Assembly: GCA_902728285.1 (NCBI GenBank)
Contig: CACVBU010001357.1
Coordinates: forward strand, 114,719 to 178,718
Source: Clytia hemisphaerica
Taxonomy: Eukaryota > Cnidaria > Hydrozoa > Leptothecata > Clytiidae
DNA length: 64,000 nucleotides
Reading direction: 5' to 3'
How positions within the stretch are numbered: the first letter of the stretch is position 1; every line of letters begins with the position of its first letter. The position numbers and the translations under genes are program-made. Shown here piece after piece: positions 23,055 to 35,000 of this stretch. The notes beneath the pieces are model-generated. The model was not told the DNA's origin. It searched no databases and saw only the letters and a list, made by a program, of their open reading frames with translations.

Positions 23055-26000
23055 CTAAAAGATGCTCAATTTCTTGGACTGGTTTTTCATGTACACTTTG
23101 TTTTGAAGTGATTTTTCAACTTGACGTAATTTCTCAATTTCCTTCTCCGTTTCATCAATGTTGTATTTCAGAGTACGCGAAATACTCGTCTCCCTGCCCA
23201 AATGAAAAGATGACAAAAATTGTAGTTACTTCAAACTGATGGGGTGTATTGGACTGTTACCAGAGTGACCTAATACTAGCTATCAATCAGGTGTTTCTTT
23301 AGTGGGTTTATTTCTAGTGGATCTAGATAGATCGATGACTGCAGTAATTTGGGTACCATAATACTCGTGACCAAGGTTGGTGGACGATAAATCAGTGTAC
23401 TTGGGAGTACTTTGGGTAAAGATAGACCAAGGGCAGTTCGCAAGGTGGACGGCGGACTAACGAGACTCTAAGGTCCCGAATAACGTAGAGACGCACTAGT
23501 AAAATTCAATTATGATCAATTTATCTTCAAATTAAGATGTGAAAGATATACACTTTGTATAGCAGAAAGGCTGATAAATATACAGTACGACAACCACGTA
23601 TTTGACGTCATCATAAGTTTTTAGTCAGGGGAAAAGCAAAAAGCCGTCGCAGGCGAATCATCAAAATTAATCCACCTTAAAGTATCTTACCTTAATCAAT
23701 AATCTAATGAATGTTTCAGAACTTCTGTTACAGATTATGGCGGAGATAATGCTATTAAGAATGATCGATCCTTAATAGAAATTTACGTCTAATATCATAA
23801 GTAGTATGGAATCCCATTCAAAATTGTCGAAAATATTTTTGTGTCTACACTACTAGACTGGTTCAAGCACACTAAACTAAAAAAGTCAACGGATTGAACC
23901 CAAGCATACTAAAGTATATACTAAAGATAATGACTTTTGAAAGTAACTGGTAAATTAGAATTGTGTGATTCCCCGTTAAAGCTTTCTCATCCTTAGAGGT
24001 CGGTTGTTTTTCAATTCCCTATTCAGTTCAACATAAATTATGGATTTTCAAGTGTGGGAACTTTCTTCATAAAATTTAAAAAATAGTCGAAAATATTCCA
24101 ACTCGAACGGGAATTCTAATTCGCTCGAATTACAACACGATTCGAATTATAGAAAGTATTTTACGAGGTTTTCCCTAGGGGCTGAGAATTAGTTCGAATT
24201 ATAGAAAGATTTGAACAATAGAAGATCGGATTAGCGAGTCAACTGTAATTTGTATAAAGAAAAAAAGTTTCCAATTATTGTTTTTGTCAAGCATATTATT
24301 TTGAGCAGTTTTGGTAAAGTATTCAATTTAGCTTAAAAAGGATTAAAGTGAAACACATCCTTTATCCATTCCAAAATTCGTTAAAAATCCATCAAGCCAA
24401 GACAATTCAAGAAAAAAACAAAAATATGTTTCAGAGGCGGTTCAGAGAATGACCCCTGTTGAAAACAATCTACAAAGCAAGGTTAAAGAAACGCCCTTAA
24501 AGGAAGGGCGTTGATTGATATAAATTATTTGGATTTTGATCAAGTCAACCAGACACAATAAAGATGGCAAGCTTAGTAGAGAGTGTCCGTGAAATTTTAT
24601 CGGTATCGCAGAAAACTCGATATGATTCATTCTCCGATCGATACAATCGCATTTTCATGGTGAAGGTGATGATCGTTGGGACTTTGTTCTTGGGTTTTAA
24701 TTGGTACGCAGATAAGATTCACTGCATGGTCTCACCTGACGTCAAATTATCGTATGATTTCGTGTCGGAAGCCTGCTGGACGCAAGGCTTCTACATTTAC
24801 CCCTCCATATTACCAGAAAAAGATACCGTCGCTTATTACGGTATACCGACAAACCTGGACAATGACGGCCGATATGCTAGCAACGGCAAATTCTGCGTCG
24901 CCAGCCCGACCAGAGGGAATTCAAAGGATGAAGAATGCGTGCCAATGAAGAAACGATTTTTTCTGCAATATCAATACATGCCTTTCTTCGTTGCTGCTCT
25001 TGGATTATTCTTCTATCTACCTTACGTTATCTTCAAGCTGGTCAACACAGATCTGGTGCTCCTCAAATCTGACATCAAATCCATGCAAGATGCTGATAAA
25101 ATCCTACAAGCATATTTCTGTCGTACCTCACAGAATCATCTCAATCAAATGCGTGCCAAAGTCATCGCCAACTATCTGATCAAGATGCTATATATTTTTT
25201 CCAATTTGTCAGCTTTCTTCCTGGTTAATGAGATTTTCGATGGGCGTTTCATTGCTTATGGAGTGTCGTGGTCAAACTGGCAAAACATGGCTAACGAAGT
25301 GGCGTATGATTATATGGGAAGGAGAGAACAACCACGCCCTGGTAATATTGTCATGCCAACCTTCGGTATATGTGAGGTGAGGTTTAATATTACTTTAATT
25401 ATGTCTACTGACCAAATTGAGATCTAGGCCTCATCGTCTAGAAGATTATGAGAGATTGAAAAGGAACTAACCTAAAAACTCGCCTTTAAACAAAGCTAAT
25501 GAAATTAGAAAATGTCGCAGAAATAGGGAAATCAGAAAAAACTAATGAGAAAATCTTGAGAAAATCCCGAAAAACAGCTTTTTTCAGGATATTTCCAGGT
25601 TTGGCAAGGTTGTGCAACTTATCAGAAAATCCGCCATTACGGAATAAAATATTCTACCGAGTGTACCACAAAAAAGGTTAAGACAAATTTGTCAACTTAT
25701 ACAAACATCAAAGAAATGAATCTTTCGCATTTGAAAGATTAACTTGAATTTTAATGGTATTTTAACAAATTTGGCCTAGTAGATAAAAAGTTATGATCAA
25801 ATTAATAAAAATTTGTTTTCAGAAAGTGCTCAAAAATCGGCACATTAAACTTATTTGCAAACCAAACCGCACTTTCATTCAAAAGCTCATCATAATTTTT
25901 TTTGACCAAATTTAGTGAATGACCTTGCAATCTTAAAGTGTATCTTCCTTCCTTCTAATGCAAAAAAAAACATAACATTCTTCCTTACATTTCATAGAAC

Positions 26001-29000
26001 TTTTGAAAATTGAATCCAAAGTGTTTAACTTTGTTACGTTAATTAGGGTAACCTTCCATTATAATGCCGCAAAAAAAAAATCATTTCCAAAAACGAAATA
26101 TTTTTCAACTTTTACTAATTCAACTTTTAGATCCATGAAGGAGCGAGAGATTTCCGAGCCACAATCACCAATAAACATAAATTCATTTGCGAATACAGTC
26201 AACACGTGTTTTACCACTACATATTGGCTTTGTTGTGGTTCGCGTTCATGACTGGACTTTTCATATCTACTGCAGGATGGGTGTACGCGACGGTCGAATT
26301 TCTGTACGTCAAAACTAGGTTCTGTCAACAGGTAAAGTAGTCAATCTACAAATATTCCTAAGGGTATATAATAGAGTGGAGTCTCTTTAATTCGGGCATC
26401 TATAACAGTTGAGCAAGTTTCATGGCCCCTTCAGTTAGAACTGCCTTATACCCAATAACGCGAAATTTCAATAACTTGAATAGATTTGTGTTCCTTGTGC
26501 GTTGTATGACATATTTTTCACATAAAGATATCACTATTTACTGTGTATCATGTTCGCAAAACATTCCATAAGAAGCTACTTGGAAGAGCCTAGAACAACG
26601 ATAGCCAATCGAGCTGAAATCTGATCTAAACATTTTTAACGAGTAGAATATGATTTACGCCAAGACTGAACTGTCTGATTGAACGCCGGATATCCCAAAC
26701 CATCTGATTATCCAATTAAATCTACTTTTTCAATCTCCATCAACAGGCTGGGTTTGATCGAAGGATCAGTGAGTGGCTATCATACCGTGAGTACGAATAT
26801 CTCAAAATCATCAGACGAAAACACATTGGGATCTACTACCAAATCATTGATCGGTTACAAGAACAAAAGAGAGGTGGTTCCCTTCAAAATCCACGGCAGC
26901 CGATTGGAGAAGGTACTTTAGATAGGAAAGCCTTTCAACAAAAGAATTATGAAAAACAAAATGGTTATGTGTGAAAGTAGGAGCCAAGCTACGGTTTATG
27001 TTTGTGATGCAAAAAGAACATTGTTAAAAAATTATCTTTTCAATTTCAAACGTTCTAATCCAGTTTACCAGATGATGCTAGAGACCACTGACCTATGAAT
27101 AACCCTGGAAACAGTTTCTCAATACTAGCCAATTAAAATCTTTGATTGACCGTTTAAAAAATGAGGCTATAGCTTCTGTAAGATCAGCCCAAAAGATTCA
27201 TATAGCTCTCGGAAAGATTTATTTCGAACGAACCGCTAATATTTTGAATTCTGTCAGGACCGATCAGGAAAAGAATAAACTGTATACCAGGAAAATTTAC
27301 CACATTGTATATAATAATTATGTTTCGAAACCCTATAAAAAGTAATACGAATGACGTGTGCATATTTATGTTAATTTATGATTAACGCTTGATCCAGTCG
27401 TGTAATTATCTATTAATTTATTCCGTAATTATAATTATGTAAGATAATCTCTTTGGTTTTTGGAAATCGAGTTCCTCATTTTATTGTCTCGTGCGATGAC
27501 GAAAACAACTCCTTTAGTAGAGCTTCCTGGTTTTTCAAAATAGAATTCATATTACCTCAAACCCATACTTAACCTTTCCAGTGCGCATTTTTTTTAATTT
27601 TCACGATATCAGCGCGCAACATTTTTTCGGAAAGTAGACATGCTCGGTTATTTTGTCATAACTCAAGAACTAGAAATCTTTAGAAAAAAAGTAAGGTATC
27701 CCTGAAAAAGCTAACTAAATTCTATAACTTTTAGAACAAGTATCAATCCAAATAAAATATTCTAACAAAAATGGTAGCTTCACGTAAACCAAAGCTTTTT
27801 TCACATTTTCCGGTAATGTCACTTTTTTTTACATTTTTCACATCTAATGTAAAAAAAAGTTTATTAAAAACATTGCATCATCATATATCAACGGAAAGCT
27901 TAGAATCTCTACTTTTCGTTTCTCTTTATTTTGTAAGTAACGCTAATGGGAGAAATATAGCTTAAAAGATAGCATGGTTAAAATACGACTAAACACGTCA
28001 CTCGGAACCGAAAGGTAAAGTATATCCCTAATTTTGAGTATACACGCAAAGATTTTTACTTCAGTAATATCATATGATGCATATTTTGAACCTGGCAGCG
28101 TAGAAAAAATGCTTCACCAAAGGAATAGTCCTTTTTGATCTCCTCTCTCTAACATACACGTCTTCTGAAAAGAACAAACTATACAAGAACATAAGACTCA
28201 TGGCTAAAATATTATGAAAGAGTTAAGAACATTTCAAGGCTTTGCGGACTCTAGAGCAATAAATTGTTTAGAGAAATAAACAAAATACTCCTATACTAAC
28301 CATTCAAAAATTTTGGGACGTTCTTATAGAAAAGGAACGTATACAGGAATAAATAAGGTTGTCGATTAATTTCCTGCTCGTGATATAAAATGTCCGAATC
28401 ACTGAAACTCTTTTGCCATTTGGAACGAGCTTTGATTGGTAGGAAATGTGAACAAAATGAAGTCTGTCAATTTTGTGAACGCTCATTTTGGAAGATCAAA
28501 AAAACATTGACTACAAGGAACCATTCCATTTTATATCCATACAGGAGGGTGGACGAACATTTCCAGATGGTAATCCAAGTAAAATTTCCGGGGGGTGTTT
28601 TTTCATTCTTCCAAGGGGGTAAGTTACTCGAAAATTTTCAGGGGGTAAAAGACTGGACCCCCACTTTAAGGTATGAAAAGAATTTTTCCAAGAGTATTTT
28701 TGCAAATTTTGCCATTTTCCAGACATACATTTTCAATATTTTTTTTTTGACTTGAAGAGGTTCGTCCACCGCCCTGCATGGTTTTTTAATGGAACAGCCC
28801 AATTTGTAACAATACAGCTAAAATGAAAAGACGCAATAAATCTTGCAGCAGACAGAGGTTAGACAGAGGTCACGAGTAGTACTTGTTCATGAGGTTTGTA
28901 CGCGTTATTTTGATGTGAGCAAATGAACCATTATCTTAACTGATGAGGTATGTTAATATAAAAATGCAGCATAACTTGAGGTCGTCAAAAGACAACGTCA

Positions 29001-32000
29001 AATTAGAATGACGTTTTAGAAAGTTGTATATTTTCTATAATCGTGCATATTTAAAGTTTGGCATTTAAATAAGAGACAGTTTAAAAGGGAAATTAGTTTC
29101 AACCACATTTACATTACGGTCTATTGTACTGTAACGTCACTCTTTATGTAACGAAAGTACTTCAAGAAATCAGATTTTTATCAAAATACACCAAAGAACA
29201 ATAACAAGTCAAACTCCTCTTCAGGAGACAGTTACTTGTAGTTGGAATCTTATTACCCTCCCTACCGTCCAAAGGTGCGACGCTGGGTGACGGCTAGTTG
29301 TTACTAAAAGTAATTACCACTGGTTCCCAACTGATATCTACGCCCTTTTTGATTGGTGAGAGTTCTGAAAGAGGTGTAGACTCCCGGGGAAGAAAAACAA
29401 AAATCCCTCTTTGACCAAACCAGGATCCTTTTCATGGAGGACCCCGTAAAAGGTTGCGATAAAATCTATATTGTCTTTGTCCTTAACCGTTTTACCATGA
29501 AAAAATTTCCTTCAAATAGGCTAAAAAGCTGTTTGAAGGTTGGGAAAATATATGGAAAGTTTGAAACATAGAACTTGACAAATAAACAAAATTTTCTAAC
29601 AATCGTGGATAATCGTTATTGATTTAGGAGAGCTTTTAAAAAAGATTTTTGAATGTTTAAGAAAACTGCAGCCTTTGGAAAATCTGGTATTTAAAACAAT
29701 CCTCAGACCATCTCTATTAACATTCTGCCTGTTCTGCTTTCATACTAATAGGCATCACAAAGTCTCTAAACAAGGTCTTTCGCAGTAGAGTCTCTACAAC
29801 TCGAACACGCAAGGGGGCACAAATTTGTCCGATATTGTTAACTGATGGCACGAGAAAAGTTGTTCGAGTTAGAGAGACATTCATGTTATGGAGGTTCGAA
29901 TCGAGCTAAAGAGACTCCACTGTAATATGAAATAAAATGAAAACGGTCTAATAAAGCATACCCTGGGTTGCGTTTAAAATGAAAACGGTTTAATAAAGCA
30001 TACCCTGGGTTGCGTTTAAGATGAAAACTACTGTCTAATAAAGCATACCCTGGGTTGCGTTTAAAATGAAAACGGTCTAATAAAGCATACCCTGGGTTGC
30101 GTTTAAAATGAAAACGGTTTAATAAAGCATACCCTGGGTTGCGTTTAAGATGAAAACTACTGTCTAATAAAGCATACCCTGGGTTGCGTTTAAAATGAAA
30201 ACAGTTTAATAAAGCATACCCTGGGTTGCGTTTAAAATGAAAACGGTCTAATAAAACATACCCTGCGTTGCGTAAAATGAAAACGGTCTAATAAAACATA
30301 CCCTGGGTTGCGTAAAATGAAAACGGTCTAATAAAACATACCCTGGGTTGCGTTTAAAATGAAAACGGTCTAATAAAGCACACCCTGGGTTGCGTTTAAG
30401 ATGAAAACGGTCTAATAAAGCATACCCTGGGTTGCGTTTAAAATGAAAACGGTCTAATAAAGCATACCCTGGGTTGCGTTTAAAATGAAAACGGTCTAAT
30501 AAAGCATACCCTGGGTTGCGTTTAAGATGAAAACTGTCTAATAAAGCATACCCTGGGTTGCGTTTAAAATGAAAACAGTTTAATAAAGCATACCCTGTGT
30601 TGCGTTTAAAATGAAAACGGTTTAATAAAGCATACCCTGGGTTGCGTTTAAAATGAAAACGGTTTAATAAAGCATACCCTGGGTTGCGTTTAAGATGAAA
30701 ACAGTTTAATAAAGCATACCCTGGGTTGCGTTTAAGATGAAAACGGTCTAATAAAGCACACCCTGGGTTGCGTTTAAGATGAAAACAGTTTAATAAAGCA
30801 TACCCTGGGTTGCGTTTAAGATGAAAACAGTTTAATAAAGCATACCCTGGGTTGCGTTTAAAATGAAAACGGTCTAATAAAACATACCCTGGGTTGCGTA
30901 AAATGAAAACGGTCTAATAAAACATACCCTGGGTTGCGTTTAAAATGAAAACGGTCTAATAAAGCACACCCTGGGTTGCGTTTAAGATGAAAACAGTTTA
31001 ATAAAGCATACCCTGGGTTGCGTTTAAGATGAAAACAGTTTAATAAAGCATACCCTGGGTTGCGTTTAAAATGAAAACGGTTTAATAAAGCATACCCTGG
31101 GTTGCGTTTAAAATGAAAACGGTTTAATAAAGCATACCCTGGGTTGCGTTTAAAATGAAAACGGTCTAATAAAGCATACCCTGGGTTGCGTTTAAAATGA
31201 AAACGGTCTAATAAAGCATACCCTGGGTTGCGTTTAAATGAAAACGGTCTAATAAAGCATACCCTGGGTTGCGTTTAAGATGAAAACTGTCTAATAAAGC
31301 ATACCCTGGGTTGCGTTTAAAATGAAAACAGTTTAATAAAGCATACCCTGTGTTGCGTTTAAAATGAAAACGGTTTAATAAAGCATACCCTGGGTTGCGT
31401 TTAAAATGAAAACGGTTTAATAAAGCATACCTTGGGTTGCGTTTAAGATGAAAACAGTTTAATAAAGCATACCCTGGGTTGCGTTTAAGATGAAAACGGT
31501 CTAATAAAGCACACCCTGGGTTGCGTTTAAGATGAAAACAGTTTAATAAAGCATACCCTGGGTTGCGTTTAAGATGAAAACAGTTTAATAAAGCATACCC
31601 TGGGTTGCGTTTAAAATGAAAACGGTCTAATAAAACATACCCTGGGTTGCGTAAAATGAAAACGGTCTAATAAAACATACCCTGGGTTGCGTTTAAAATG
31701 AAAACGGTCTAATAAAGCACACCCTGGGTTGCGTTTAAGATGAAAACAGTTTAATAAAGCATACCCTGGGTTGCGTTTAAGATGAAAACAGTTTAATAAA
31801 GCATACCCTGGGTTGCGTTTAAAATGAAAACGGTTTAATAAAGCATACCCTGGGTTGCGTTTAAAATGAAAACGGTTTAATAAAGCATACCCTGGGTTGC
31901 GTTTAAAATGAAAACGGTCTAATAAAGCATACCCTGGGTTGCGTTTAAAATGAAAACGGTCTAATAAAGCATACCCTGGGTTGCGTTTAAAATGAAAACG

Positions 32001-35000
32001 GTCTAATAAAGCATACCCTGGGTTGCGTTTAAGATGAAAACTGTCTAATAAAGCATACCCTGGGTTGCGTTTAAAATGAAAACGGTCTAATAAAGCATAC
32101 CCTGGGTTGCGTTTTAGATGAAAACGGTCTAATAAAGCATACCCTGGGTTGCGTTTAAGAGAATCCTTCAATTTGGTCAGCTTTTTGTTCAGTGTTGAAA
32201 TCTTTTCGCTGTTTTTGAAAATTTGGATGTTGACATCCGAAGATGCTCCTTTTGATTGTTTGTTCTGCGTTTGTTTGCCTGTAGAAAGAATATCAAGCTT
32301 ATATTTTACGGTTGAATCAGGAATCACAATAGAATTATATTCAATGTTTTCTTAGTAGTGAAGTGGATATAGAATGTCCAGAGACATTGGTAAGCGCTCA
32401 TTTCAACGAAAAATCAAAAAAGTAACTCAGGGGTCCCATTTAGCAGGAAGCCATAAAAAGCTTCTAGGATAAGAACGCAAAAACTAGTGGATACGCAGAT
32501 AGCATAGGACATTGAAGTCTCAATTGAACTACCTCTTGAAGAGCCTTGGCCAGTGGTATCTTTCTGTTTAGATCTGTGTTGCTTCATTGACTGGTAAGTT
32601 TCTTCGATACTTGAACGTGTGTTGACATGGAAGTGCGACGAAGACGATCCTGTTTTGGAAGTTTTCATTAGATAGGAAATTAGATTTTCATGAAGAAACT
32701 AGATAACCTTGAGACATATCAGATTCAACTGATATCCAAATTTACAAGGAAGATTTCAAAATTACCACTTGTCTTTTGATTGAACGGATCAGAGTGAGAT
32801 CGAGGGCAAATGTTAGATAACAAAAGTGTAGCCGCATTGACATAGGTTGACAGTGGCAATATTTTGCATCTATTTATCTGCACAGCCTGGATTGTCAATT
32901 AGGGCAATCAGCGACGCTAGAGGTGACCTCACTATACGTGATCGAGTGGAACTCGAACCGACAACCTTGCCAGCGACTATGTGGCGAATCCAAAAATTCC
33001 AAATTCATGACAGAGAATGTTGCCAATTCCAAATTCATGACAGAGAATGTTGCCATCATCCCAAACGCCCAATATGATAAGATTCAAGATCGGGCTGAAG
33101 ATATTTTTAGCCGTACCTGTTTTTCCCTTTCGGTTAGTCAACCCATCAATCAAATCAAAAGTGGCTCGTTCTTTTTCCTAATGAGAAAAGGAACACGATG
33201 AAGTTCAATAAAATTGGTAATGGCATTTAAACCAGGATCAAACATTTAAGATTCAGTCCTGTACCTAGTTATATATAAAGAACGCTTAAAATGTTCAACG
33301 CTTTTCAATTAAGTCAATTTAACAACATGTAAATAAAACTTGGCGAGTACCTCAACAAACACAAAATAACTGGAAATGTAATCTTGTTTCAGCGTCAAGA
33401 AAAAAGCTGTATCTAGTCAAGGCTCTACAAAATTACTTACTTCCTTATTTTTGGTACGTATTTCAGCGGCAATTTGTTTCTTTACGCTTTGATTTTTCCT
33501 CTTGGTTGGGTCTTTGATATATCCTTTCTCACGAAGTTCAGCGATTTTGTCTAAACTTTTACCTATGAAAGGAAAGAAGAGATCTAGAGAATACTGGAAC
33601 TGTATGGTTAAAGATTTCAGAAAGAATTGGTATTTCAAGCACTTCAAGTATAGAGATTCTAGACATTCAGGTATCTAAATATAAAGTATTGCCGTATAAA
33701 AATATTGCTGAAAACTTGATAAAGATCTGTAAAGATCGTAATATCGTTCGAAGAAAATGTGTTTTATGTTTTGATTATAAAAATATCAAATGTGCAATAA
33801 TTACCTGGTGGTAGCAATCGAATTTCGACAGGCTCGATGCGTCCTTCACTATCTTTGCCCAGTCCTTTGCTAAAATGATTGAAGCAGTCAGTCAAAAAAA
33901 AACATGAAAAACAGAACAAACAACAACTAAACAACACAAAAAACAGTTTCCAAAAAGGGTCCTTCTCAATTCATTCACGTATAATTCATTTATCTTAGAT
34001 ATTACATTTTCATATCACAAAGACTGCGGAAATCAAGAATTAAGCATGGGTAGAATGAGAAAGTAAAGGCTCACGTTTACAGCCGCCCCAAGTAAAGTTG
34101 CCAAAGATAAGTTTATTTAACATCGAAAAAGTTTCACTGATAACAATTTCAAAATACTTACCCAAAAATGTAACCCATTTTGGCGAGAAGCTTTGAACCG
34201 ATTCCCTAAAAGAAAAGAAAACCATATATAACATTGATTTAAAGAATATTTTGTCTACTTTCTTTATATTTTATTACTTCATTACCTCTAAGACATTTTA
34301 TTTATAACAACGTCCGAAATTTTCGAGGCTTTTGGATGTTTTTTATGAACTTCAAGTCTAAAAATGTTCTAATAATGTTTTTATTTTCACTATTTTCACT
34401 ATTTTGTGAGCGTTCAGAGTCCGTGAAGCCTTAAAATGTTCTGAACATTTTGGTAACTAAGTCTTATGTTCTTACAGTTTCTTCTTATGAACAGGACAAG
34501 GATTTAGTCTCATAGAGAAGGCAATAAAATCTGAATAAGAAACCTTTGTGTATTGTTCCCATTCTCCTAAGGGATCTTCTCAAAAATATAATCGATTTTC
34601 GATTATTAAGTTCGATTAATGATTCGACTATTTAATCGAATAGCTGCCGTCGTTTAGTCGAATAGGTTCGACTATTTAATCTCCTATATTCGATTATTTA
34701 ATCTCCTTTATTCGATTATTTAATCCTTGTATTCGATTAATTAATCCTTTTTTGCTTATATCTTAGGGATCCTCTCAAAAATACCGAATTTTGGTAAAAT
34801 GGTTTTCGGTTAAACTCGGCTGTTTGTTTTGGACAATTTTCCCACCCATCGCAAGTGAAAGAGGATAAAAAATGCTAAAAAATGATATATAAAAAAGTAC
34901 AGGTTGTAATCCAATTTTCATCGATATTTTTGCCTTGAAGTTATATCTTTTTTCAACGTCAATTTTAACTTCACGTTTCAATGGAAGCGCAATTTCGAAA

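Noticed and set aside
29935..32142. CRISPR array
   Set aside because: Units are contiguous 42-bp tandem repeats without unique spacers, in a eukaryotic intron.
31611..32327. A 238-residue stand-alone repeat protein on the - strand
   Set aside because: Its N-terminal part is ZGPAT exon 16 plus intron before a good acceptor at 32279, so it is not an independent gene. The repeat portion is discussed as donor-array readthrough.
32855..33000. tRNA-derived SINE on the - strand (GGTTCGAGTTCC)
   Set aside because: The B-box match is imperfect and no A-box or tail is convincing. It remains only a possibility.
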